Below the pieces are notes generated by a model. The model had not been told where the DNA came from and made no database searches. It was given only the letters and a program-made list of their open reading frames with translations. This document shows, piece after piece, positions 1 through 9,829 of a stretch of 64,000 bases of DNA. The stretch is from Chimonanthus salicifolius (Eukaryota; Streptophyta; Magnoliopsida; Laurales; Calycanthaceae). The DNA lies in the NCBI GenBank assembly GCA_013350335.1, contig CM023540.1, positions 59,930,962 to 59,994,961 of the forward strand, read 5' to 3'. Numbering within the stretch: position 1 is the first letter of the stretch; each line of letters starts with the position of its first letter. The position numbers and the translations under genes are program-made.

Positions 1-612
1 GTTAATCATAGTTTGGGATTTTATTCATTATTATCCTCATTAGATGATATTTTGAGATTTTACACACTGTGCATTTTATGATCGGAGCTCCCTACTGGGC
101 AAGTTGACTAAGCCCATACATTTTTCCCTAGATGTTAACACAGATCAGGGTAAAGGAGATGAAGTTGAACCTAGCGATAGCCATGCTTAACGAAGAGATG
201 GATCTGGAGATGCTTAGAGAATGCCATAGTTCTTATTTTTGACATTTTGATAGAACTATGTAAATTCATAGGATCCAATGATGTAATAATTTAGATAACT
301 CTTATTTTGGATATGGTTTGATTTTTTATTTATATGGTTAATTTATTTCCATCTTTGCTATTGAAAAGTTGGTATTATATTCCGCAAAATGTTATTTTCC
401 ACATATTGTATTTCCGCAATGTTGTGCTTACACATACACAAATGTTTGGTGAGTTGACGCACGTATATGCTAGAATTGGGCCAATCAAGGATTGGGTCTT
501 TGGACTTGAATTCGGCTCGTGTCGCGACGTATCCGTCCCTTTTCCGTTTAAATATATATATATATATATATATAATCTGATTTAATCAATGGAAAAAGGG
601 TGGGCCATTACA
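1..612 (+). mobile_element. 3' part of a Ty3/gypsy LTR, inserted in copia gag
   Basis: This piece is similar in order and wording to 3734-4609: a block with GATCGGAGCTCCCTACTGGG near 79, a GGGCCAATCAAGG block near 478, a CTCGTGTCGCGACG block near 516, and a terminal GGGTGGGCCATTACA. These blocks, read in the other direction, also open the long LTRs at 9830, 12974, 27757 and 42337, so this is the downstream end of an LTR of that superfamily in plus orientation. Its last base abuts the second base of a zinc-knuckle codon of the copia element that follows, so it was inserted there. The left part lies outside the window. A TA microsatellite lies at about 550-575. Confidence 0.7.
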
Positions 613-3600
613 GCACTTATTGTGGAAAACGCGGTCATCCTGAATCTAACTGCTATCTAAAAAAGAATCAAAATCTTCAAACCATCGTGGATAGATTGTG
701 GAATCCAAGGATTAGATTCTTTGACGGGAAACCTAATTTCAGATCTAGACAAATTATACATCAAAAGAAGATCAACTCTACCATTGGCCTTTCGCCTAAT
801 TGCGCTCAAATTAATAATAGCTCCATGATTCATACAACCCTAAGTGTTGAAAGGCAATCCAAGTGGTACTTGGATAGTGGAGGCTCTCGACATATGACTG
901 GAAACAATTCTTATATGCATGATCTGGTTAATTTTAAAGGAGGATCTGTCGTTTTTCATGATGGAAACATGATGAACATAATTGGTTAGGGGTCACTGAA
1001 TTTGCCATCCTCTGGGGTTATCAAAGGCGTATTTCTTGTTGATTGACTTAAGCACAATTTACTTATTATATCTCAACTGTGTGCTAATGATAGTAAAGTC
1101 ACCTTTAGTAAAAAAGATTGTCATGTTTATTTAAAAGAATGTGAAGTTGTCTTAAGTGGTATTCTTATTTCTAATGATTGCTACGTTTTGGATTTTTCAT
1201 CAACTCCTGTCACACATGAGTGCCTCATGTCCAAAATCAGTGCGGCTGAACTTTGGCATCAAAGGCTCGGTCATGTGAACTTCAAGGACTTGTCCAAACT
1301 AAGTGAACATATAAAATGATTACCTAAAGTTATTTGATCTGAAAAAACCATCTGTGGTGACTGCCAAAAGAGAAAACAAATCAGGGCAGCTCATAAACAT
1401 ACTAATTTGATCGCAACTTCTAGACCCTTAGAACTGCTTCACATGGACTTAGTTGGACCCACTCAACACGAAAGTGCTGGTGGAAAGAGATATTTCCTAG
1501 TAATAGTTGATGACTATACTAGATATACTTGGGTGGCCTTCTTGAGGGAAAAATCTGATGCATTTCATGAATTCAAATCATTGCAAAATGAATTATGAAT
1601 GCAAAAGAGTCAAATATTCACAGAATAAGGACTGACCATGGGAGGGAATTTGAAAATTAGTCATTTAATAGATTTAGTGAAAAACGAGGTATCCATCATG
1701 AGTACTCTGCCCCAAAAACTCCTCAGCAAAATGGAGTTGTTGAGAGGAAAAATAGGGCCCTTCAAGAAATGGTCAACACCCTACTAGAGAGTAAGAATGT
1801 TCCAAAAAATATGTGGGCTGAAGTAGTTAACATTGCATGTTATATCATCAATCAAGTATATTTAAGAGCCGGGCTAAACAAAATTGCCCATGAACTATGG
1901 ACTTGTAGGAAACCCAACTCTAAGTACTTTAAAGTCTTTGGAAGCAAGTGTCACATACTGCGGGATAGAGAGCATTTAGGAAAATTTGAATCCAAAAGCG
2001 ATGACGGAATCTTCCTAGGATATTCCATGAATAGTCATGCTTATAGGGTAGAAAATCTTAGAGCTGGTGCTATCCAATAATCAGTAAATGTTGTAGTAAA
2101 TGACCAAGTAAGTATACCAGATAAAGAATTAAAATAAGAGGAAATCATCAGGATAACTCAAAAAGAAGAAAATCTAGAGAACATGAATGAGCCACAAGAT
2201 CCCCCACCTGAACCAAAACCTCTAAAAAATATAAAGGAACACCCTCTCAAACAAATAATAAGAGAACCCACCACTGGAGTAAGAACAAGAAGACAGCTTG
2301 AGAACCTGGTTAATTATGCATGTTTTACTTCACAACTAGAACCCAAAAGGATAGAAGAAGCCATAGTGGACGAAGATTGGGTTAATGCTATGCAAAGGGA
2401 ACTAGGACAATTTACTAGAAATGATGTATAGGATTTGGTTCCTAGACCCAAGGTAACACACATAGGAACAAAATGGGTTTTCAAAAATAAGTTGGATGAA
2501 TATGGAACCATTGTGAGAAATAAAGCAAGACTGGTAGCTCAGGTATATACTCAAATTGAAGGTTTAGATTTTTGATGAAACCTTTGTCCCCGTAGCTAGA
2601 TTAGAATCCATTAGAATTTTGCTCTCCATTGCATGCCACCTCAAGTTCTAACTCTACCAAATGGATGTGAAAAGTGCCTTCTTGAATGGGTTTTTAAATG
2701 AGCAAGTGTTCGTACAACAGTCCAAAGGATTCATTGATCCAACATTTCCAAACCATGTGTTTAAACTCAAGAAAGCTCTATATGGCCTTAAACAAGTGCC
2801 AAGAGCCTGGTATAAAGATTAACCCAATTCCTGCTTGGTCACAAGTTTCAATGGGGGAGTGTTGAAAAGACTAAGGAGTCTATCCTTATTGCCCAAATCT
2901 ATGTGGATGACATAGTGTTTGGGTCTACATGTGAAAAGGCTGCATTAAATTTCTCCAAACTCATGAAATCTGAATTTGAAATGAGTATGATGGGAGAATT
3001 AAATAATTCCTTGGTCTTCAAATCAAGCAAAGTCATGATGGACTTTTTATCTGCCAATCCAAATATGTAAAAGAACTTGTAAAGCAATTTGGTCTAGAAG
3101 GATGTAAACATGCGACCACCAATATGAGCACAACCATCAAATTATTCAAAGATGAGAACGGGACAGATGTGAACCCCAGCTTGTATACAAGCATGATAGG
3201 AAGTCTTTTGTATCTCACAACAAGTCGACCAAACATCTCATTTAGTGTAGGAGCTTGTGCCAGATTTCAATCCAAACCTAAAGAGTCACACCTCAAAGCT
3301 GTTAAATGGATTATTAAAAATGTAGCTGGTACTACTTTGCATGGAATTTCGTTTCCATATGATATTTCCTTCTTGATAACTGGATACACAGATGCAGACT
3401 GGGATAAAAATATTGATGACAGAAAATCTACCAGTGGAGGTTGCTTCTACATCGAAAATTGTTTAGTGGCATGGCATAGCCGAAAACAATCCTCAGTCTC
3501 TATCTCCACAGCCAAAGCAGAGTACATTGCAGCTGCAAACTGTTGTACCCAACTGATTTGGATGAAACAAATGTTGGTCGATTATGGACTTAAGCAAGAA

Positions 3601-3633
3601 TTCATGACATTGTACTGTGACAACACTAGCACA
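613..3633 (+). pseudogene. Decayed Ty1/copia (SIRE-like) gag-pol
   Basis: Polyprotein remnant in several frames. In order: gag zinc knuckle (YCGKRGHPESNC, first Cys lost at the LTR junction); protease motif WYLDSGGSRHMTG near 862-903 (the usual Cys is Gly); GAG-pre-integrase motif LWHQRLGH near 1250; integrase with HMDLVGPT near 1440 and the TPQQNGVVERKNR segment near 1715-1755; RT with WVFKNK near 2476, DVKSAFLNG near 2665 and YVDD near 2900; RNase H with a GYTDADW motif near 3380 and CDNTST just before the gap. It has in-frame stops and at least two frame changes, so it cannot be active. The motif wording fits the SIRE/Maximus group. LTRs are not visible: gag and 5' LTR lie left of the window, and the 3' end is lost in the N run. 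Confidence 0.9.
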
Positions 3634-3733
3634 NNNNNNNNNNNNNNNNNNNNNNNNNNNNNNNNNNNNNNNNNNNNNNNNNNNNNNNNNNNNNNNNNNN
3701 NNNNNNNNNNNNNNNNNNNNNNNNNNNNNNNNN
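3634..3733. other. Assembly gap (100 N)
   Basis: Exactly 100 N bases, the usual placeholder for a gap of unknown size. It cuts the copia RNase H. The sequence after it is gypsy LTR, not the rest of the copia element, so real sequence is missing or a scaffold join is arbitrary. Confidence 0.98.
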
Positions 3734-4609
3734 ATATGTCTTATGGTGAAATGGTTATGAGGTTTTCAATAAATGAAATACAAAATTATTTATGTACAAT
3801 GGGATTTTGTAATATGAGATGGAATATTTATAATGATATAAATGGGGATTTGAAATATGTGTTTCATTTTTCAAAGTATAAGCTTACTGTGATGACTTTC
3901 AAGAGACAGTCTTAAGTTTAAAAGAGGGATTTACGCAATGATTTTGGAAAGGGCCTTTGAGAACTGTATCATAATAATATATGATTGGAATTTGAGAAGG
4001 TATAGGGTCTAGAACTTGTGATTTTCCTATGTAAATGTAAGTACATATACTTTACTATAATGATGCCTAGTGCATATCTGTGATCGGAATTCCTATTGGG
4101 TGTGCTGACTAAGTCCATAAATTTCCCCCCTCAGATTTGTATGCAGGTTTACTAGGTGTAGACAAGATCGAACTAGAAGATGGGCAGATGTGAACTCAAT
4201 GGATGCGGGAGAAAAAACTGGACATCTTGAATTCCATTTTATATTTTTGAATGTATGAGAATCATGTAATAATGTAAAGAGATATATTATTGGGGAATGT
4301 ACTATTTACGATTTGGAATTTATGTATTTAAGTTTTGTATTTGACTCATATATTGTTGCGAACTCCTTATTTTCCTTTGAGATGTATGTTGTTATTCATG
4401 CATTGGAATAAATATTTTAAAATTCCTCAGGATATTTTAGTGTGTGTAGAACATATCATAGACTTTAGTCCCTACACACACTAGTGGGCCAGTCAAGGGT
4501 CGTTTCTTCAGATTCGGACTTGACTCGCGTCGTGACGCTCGCCTCCCTCTCCTCCAAACATTCATCTTATTGTACTCTGATAAGGGTGGTTAGAGGGAGG
4601 GGTGTTACA
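3734..4609 (+). mobile_element. 3' part of a Ty3/gypsy LTR
   Basis: Second, diverged copy of the LTR end seen at 1-612. It has a GATCGGAATTCCTATTGGG block near 4081, a GGGCCAGTCAAGGGTCG block near 4486, a GACTCGCGTCGTGACG block near 4523, and the terminal GGGGTGTTACA at 4599-4609. Its left side is cut by the assembly gap. Only two bases (TC) separate its end from the TGTAACACCCCGG start of the next LTR piece. No protein is supported. Confidence 0.7.
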
Positions 4610-4611
4610 TC

Positions 4612-6830
4612 TGTAACACCCCGGATTTTCAAGTTATGAATATATATGAAAATTGTCCATTTAATTTGTGAATTAATGGAGATAGACCTTAGATGGGTAA
4701 GGTGTTGGGTCAATTGCCCAATTAAGACCCAATGGAGTATGGATAAGGTTCACTTGAAATAAATGGGTAAGATTCATTTAATTGGGTCAAGGTTGTCAAT
4801 TGGGTCAAATGCCCAATTGGGACCCAATGGGTCATGGTTGACTTGGTTTACCACCAAGTGAGTTCAAGCTTAGTTAAAATATGGTTGAATTAAGATGGAA
4901 ATGGAATCAAGTATTTGAGTTGATTTTAAGTGAGTAGATGAGTTGAATTAAAGTTATGAGTTGAGTTAAAAATATGAGTTGAATGGGAAGTTAATGGGAC
5001 ATTCATCTTAAGTGAGTTAGGTGATAAGATGGAGAGTTACATCTCATAAGATCAAACCTAAGGTGGTCACACGTTGGAGGGGGGAGTTTTATCTCATGGG
5101 ATGACACTCCAAATGTATCATTAATGGGGAGGTGGACAGTATTGTTGATGTTACACAAGGTTACACAAGGCACACTGTTGGAGAGATGGAGGGTTTCCAT
5201 CTCAAGATGGAAACCCAAGGGTCAAACGATGGGAGTGTTTCATCTCATGAGATGAAACCTCCAAATGGAACATTAAGGAGGGAGGTGAAGGGGCATGGGA
5301 GTTACAAAAGGGCATCACCAAAGTACACCACCTTTGGCCGACCCTCATTGATCAAGAAAAGACTTTGGTTTCAATTCACTCTCTCCCTCTCTCTCTTGGT
5401 CGAACCACCCCTCAAGACAAGAACACTTAGAGTATTTTCATCTTACTCTCTCCCTCTCACACAAGGCCGACCACTCTCATTGACAAAGGGAGAACACTTA
5501 GAGTTTTATCTCAAATCTTCTCTCTTTCTCCCTCTCTCAAACCTATACCTCTTGGCCGAACCACTCCTAGAGATTTTATCAAGATCAATCTCGGCCAAGG
5601 ATCAAGAAGGAAGGAAGAAAAGGCTAAGGAAGGAAAGGAGCAAGAAGGAGTGAAAGAAACCGGAGGAGTCGCGGAATTGGTAAGTACTTGACAAGATTTT
5701 ATTAATTGGAAAGAGGTTAAGGGAACATTTCATTTTGGATTGGGAAGTTGGCAAAAAATGTTATGGGCTATGGATGTAAAAATCCATCCAAGAAATGAGA
5801 TGGAAAAGATGGATCATTAAGGACAAATGAAGGGTTGGATGAGGTTCAGCCATAATGTATGGCCGAACCCCATCAAAGGATCAATCATGGTTGTATGATA
5901 TATTTTTAAGGAAAATAATGGACCATAGGGTTCGGCCATGTTGTATGGCAGAACCCCATGGAAAAGTATTTAGGATTTTAAAGGGTTTAAACTGATGTAT
6001 GTTAGTGAAGAACCTTAGACCATGGGTTCGGCCATGGGGTATGGCCGAACCCCATAAAGAAATATTGAATTATGTACATTTATTTAGATCATGGAAATGA
6101 TGGGGGAATGATGGTAACTTTAATTGACTTTAAACATGGTTAATGATGATCCAAAAGGATGAACCTAAATGTATAGTTAAACCCCCATGGAGGGACTTTG
6201 ATTATGGACCCAAGAGTGTATATCATTTAAAGGAGAATATGAGAAATAAGACATCATGGGTTCTTGCTCTTCCAATTTTCTACTTCTTTAGCCTCTTCTT
6301 CCTCCTTGATCCTTAATTCCCATTTGGTTTTCATGCATGAGATATACCTCCCATGCATACAACGTGTTCCATTGTTTGAATTTTGAAAACAACCAAACAC
6401 CTTTCATCTACACACTTCACTCACTTAAAATAAGTATTCCATCCAACTCATTTAATTCAAATTTATTTAACTCACTTTACTCAACTCATCCATTTAATTC
6501 AACTCAACTATTTAATTCAACTCAACCATTTGATTCTATTTCCAACTCAAATCAGCTCCAACCAAGTTAAGCTTGGACTCACTTGGTGGTCAACCAAGTC
6601 AACCACGACCCATTGGGTCCCTTTTGGGCATTTTGACCCAAATAGCCACCTTGACCCAATTAAATGTATCTTACCCATTTACCCTACATTGAACATTCAT
6701 TCCATAACCGTTGGGTCTTAATTGGGCCATTGCCCAACACCTTACCCATCTAAGGTCCATGTCCATTAATTCATAATTTAAATGGACAAAATTCATGTAA
6801 ATTGATATCTTGAAAATCCGGGGTGTTACA
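4612..6830. mobile_element. Inverted fusion of two LTR 5' parts
   Basis: Both ends carry the same LTR start. TGTAACACCCCGG opens it on the plus strand, and its reverse complement closes it at 6818-6830. Similarity between arms runs inward for several hundred bases, covering the blocks about the phrases AATTGGGTCAA and GACCCAATGGGTC. The plus arm goes further: a pyrimidine-rich stretch (5380-5560), a possible 5' splice donor at 5680, and three palindromes of the GGTTCGGCCAT type (5842-5871, 5927-5957, 6023-6053). The minus arm stops near 6255. The opposite LTR end (GGGCGGGGCGTTACA) is absent. No clean target duplication is visible. It interrupts the RT of the gypsy element to its right. Confidence 0.65.
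5842..6053. repeat. Three TTCGGCCAT/ATGGCCGAA palindromes
   Basis: Imperfect inverted repeats at 5842-5871, 5927-5957 and 6023-6053. The two arms, GGTTCGGCCAT and ATGGCCGAACC with point changes, surround a loop of about 6-8 bases. Spacers of 50-70 bases are unrelated to each other. The same unit recurs in the LTRs at 12974, 42337 and 52622. Confidence 0.8.
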
Positions 6831-6844
6831 ATACAACATCACAA

Positions 6845-7777
6845 TAAACTCAAGTGCCCAAGACGGGTACAAAAGGTAGTTTTCTAGATATCGCTCTCCC
6901 TCACCCTCAACTGGTGATAACCTGGCCGGAGATCTATCTTAGAGAAGTACTTGGCTCCTCTCAACTGATCAAAGAGATTGTCAATCCTTGGTAACAGGTA
7001 TTTGTTCTTGAATTTCACCCATATAACTTCCGATAGTCAATATACATTCTCATTGTGCCATATTTCTTCTTAACAAGCAAAGTCGGCGGGCCCCAAGGAG
7101 AAGTACTCCAGCAGATAAGGCCAACAGAAGAAATCTCGGTGATCTAAGTCTCTAACTCTCTCAACTCTACAGGCACCATGTGGTATGGTGTAATAGATAT
7201 GGGTGAGGTATCGGGCATCAACTCAATCACAAATTCAACCTCTCGAGGTGGAGGTAAATCTGTAAGTTTCTCGATAAACAATTCCGAAAACTCTCGCACT
7301 TACCGAGGCATAAGAGTATGAGTATCCCGCAAATCCTTCCAACCCACACTAGCAATCATGCCCTGAACAACTGCATTACAGCAAACACACTCGCAACCAG
7401 ACTGAGAGTCACGCTTAGTCTAATGACAAACTCATCACCTTTCAAAGATCAACCAAATACTTTTCTCTCAAAACAAATAATAACAATGTTGTAGGCTGAC
7501 AATCAGTCATATCCAAAATCAAATCAAATCTAGACAAATCCATAACTAGCAAATCAAACTCTATCTCGAGAGTACCAGCAGTCATAACCCAAGTTCTGCA
7601 CACTTTGCCAACTATAGTCTGCCGTCCTAGAGGAGACATGACACGCAAGGGTGTGCAAACTAACTCAAAATCAAGTCCCAACAAATTAGCATTCCATGAT
7701 GCAATAAATGAATGGGATACACCATTATCAAATAACACATGTGCCCAAAAACTGTAGGAAGATAGGATACTTTGCAT
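6845..7777 (-). pseudogene. Gypsy protease and N-terminal reverse transcriptase remnant
   Basis: The open stretch 7777-7442 contains VLFDNGVSHSFIA, a retropepsin active-site region with the catalytic Asp kept (usually DSGATHSFI). Continuing with frame breaks, the minus strand reads [20 protein letters not shown] (near 7250-7190), then [20 protein letters not shown] and IDYRKL (near 7095-7030), then [12 protein letters not shown] near 6940. This is the start of a Ty3/gypsy RT palm. It ends at the motif before the YxDD block, where the LTR fusion is inserted. Stops and frameshifts make it a pseudogene. Gag between 7800 and 8760 is too decayed for domain calls. Confidence 0.8.
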
Positions 7778-8760
7778 AACTGGAGAATCAGCAGTATCTC
7801 CAGTCTAAGGCATCACTGGAAATATCCTGCTCAGAGTATCCCGTCCCTAACGGTCTCCATCTCTGCCTTGCCCAGACATTTGTCTCGATTTGACAGTAAA
7901 TTACGGACCTACTGCTGCGCAAAGATCGGGGTTATCCTCGCAGATCACTGAGGGGCCACTACTCTACTAGTGCCAATACCAAAAGTGCATCACGTTAAGC
8001 CTCGAGTTACTAGCCTAAAGCTATTCATGTCCAGAGGCTTAGGGAAACAATCATTCTCAACTCAAAGCAACTCTCCTCAAAAAATATCCAAATATGTCTG
8101 GCCACTATGACCCACTAGTCATCACATCAGGACACAGTCTCAAAGGTTTCACCAACCTCTTTTAGGTCCAAAATCTTTAGCTCAAACTTCATAGAGTCGT
8201 GAATCAAAATTGACTCACCGATCAAGAATGTCCTCAGTCATCCAAGACCGTCGCTAAACAAAACTTGTGGTCTACCATAACCACTACTCATAGCCAACTT
8301 CAGGCCTTAATCTCTTGGTCTAGGCTGAAAGACACAATCCAAGCAGTCCTTGGCTGAAGTTTTGCAAATTCATAACTGATGTCAGAAATAAACTTCCCCT
8401 CAAGTCTCCCTCCTACATGGAACCAGTGACGACCTCATCTGTCTATCGGGTGGTTACCTACCATCATACCATTTCTTGGTCTATCTAACCCCCATCATAA
8501 GACTCTCGGCCTATTGGTCTCACTCCCATTTTCCTAGGAAGACAAGGTCATCTACACCTCACAGGGTGTTCTGCATACTGTTCCATACTCTCAATCATTA
8601 CCTTGCCACTTTCTCAAGCCTAACAACCTCTAGTACCTCTCAACTCGGGGTCCTCGTGAGTCTAACCCTCATGGGTCCAGTTCATGCTATGATGTCACAT
8701 GGTTACCCCGTCTCAGGTACCTCTAAATAGCAGTTGCCTAAATCTGGTGGCAAGAAGAGA

Positions 8761-9417
8761 TGTGATATTCCGACCCACCAGGCGAAGTCAGACCGTCACC
8801 GACAGGTCGGTAATGACAGTGGGGAGAGGTCCACATCGGAAGTTAAGGAAGGAGAGGAGGGGTTTATTAGTGTTTGGGCTCCTTCAATCCAGTGGATGCA
8901 TTTTGGGCATATCCTTTGTGAGCTAGGCCTAGAGAAAACCTGTGCCTGTACGTGTGTGCTCGCGTACGAGGCCTAAAGCAGGCAATTTCCACTGAGTTGG
9001 ACCCTAAGCTCTGTTCACGGGTCGAGTCGTTACAAATTTGGTATCAGAGCTCCGGGTTCTACACTCGGACTGTATGGGCCTTCTAACTTTCGTTAGTTGA
9101 GTGTGTCGAGCCTGGAATGGCTCTAGGCTTTAGGGACGTGGATTGTGATATCCCGACCCACCCGAAAAAGTCAAGCCGTTACCGACCGATCGGCGGTGAC
9201 AGTGGGGAGAGTTCCACATCAGAAGTTAAGGAAGGAGAGGAGGGGTTTATTAATGTTTGGACTCTTTCAATCCAGTGGACACGTTTTGGGCCTATCCTTT
9301 GTGAGCTAGGCCCAGAGCAAACCCGTGCGTGTGCGTGTGTGCACGCGTGTGAGGCCCAAAGCGGACAATTTCCACTGAGTTGGACCCTAAGCTCTGTTCA
9401 CTGGTCGGGTCATTACA
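8761..9417 (+). mobile_element. Complete TRIM (miniature LTR retrotransposon)
   Basis: Two direct repeats of equal length (274 bp: 8761-9034 and 9144-9417) start TGTGATAT and end TTACA. Between them are only 109 bases. These begin with AATT and then a perfect initiator-Met primer-binding site, TGGTATCAGAGC at 9039-9050, and end with a purine-rich tract before the second LTR (about 9129-9143). Flanks are AGAGA (8756-8760) and AGAGG (9418-9422), a 5-bp target duplication with one change. There is no coding capacity, so it needs another element's proteins. The two LTRs differ at many sites, so the insertion is old. It lies within the decayed gag region of the minus-strand gypsy. Confidence 0.88.
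9039..9050 (+). other. TRIM primer-binding site (initiator Met tRNA)
   Basis: TGGTATCAGAGC lies four bases after the TTACA end of the first TRIM LTR. It is complementary to the 3' end of plant initiator methionine tRNA, the usual primer for minus-strand cDNA of LTR retrotransposons. Confidence 0.85.
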
Positions 9418-9829
9418 AGAGGTCCCAGCCTCAACTCATAATCCTACTCACCCTATTACGACCCAAAACAAACTCATACTGCCAAATCAGCATCTTGTAT
9501 TTCTTGTTTTTGGGGAACTTTCCTATGTATCAAGTATTGTTTCTCAATTTGGGGAAATCCTGATGTTTCTTGTTTCGAGGAAATATATCCTATTTTTCTA
9601 TGTTTGGTAAATCCATTTTTTTATAGTGATTGTCCTTCCCTTGCTGTCATAGTGTTGTTCTCAGTTTGAATGCTTTAGTCTGATTCTTAACAAAGTAAAT
9701 TAATCCGGCCCCTATGCAGCAGACTCAGAAGAGTCGGTCAGTTGGGATTTTTATCTTATTAGTGAGACATGATACCGTCTTAATCTTACTTTGAAAGATT
9801 CATACTTCCGGTTTCGCTCTATTACCAAC

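Larger units (their letters stand above)
6831..9829 (-). mobile_element. Truncated Ty3/gypsy internal region (Del/Tekay-like)
   Basis: Reading leftward from the LTR that starts at 9829/9830: a primer-binding site at 9816-9827 (TGGTAATAGAGC on the minus strand, two mismatches from the usual initiator-Met site), decayed gag, protease, the segment before RT, then RT up to 6831, where the inverted LTR fusion cuts it. RNase H, integrase and the 3' LTR are missing. A TRIM element is inserted at 8761-9417. The link of primer site to LTR fixes the LTR family's orientation: it starts TGTAACACCCCGG and ends GGGCGGGGCGTTACA. Confidence 0.75.

Noticed and set aside
5132..5653. 173-codon open frame before a GTAAGT site
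   Set aside because: It lies in the leader-like part of an LTR; the corresponding parts of the other copies are not open in the same frame and are built of diverged repeats.
4612..6830. Mutator-like DNA transposon with long TIRs
   Set aside because: Both ends are the start of a known LTR family in this window, no 9-bp duplication is present, and the other copies do not have this inverted layout.
9039..9050. tRNA gene
   Set aside because: Only the 12-base primer-binding site is present; no tRNA body follows.
8761..9417. Cassandra-type TRIM with 5S RNA promoter
   Set aside because: Only a short AGTTAAG phrase resembles 5S rRNA; the other internal control blocks are not present.
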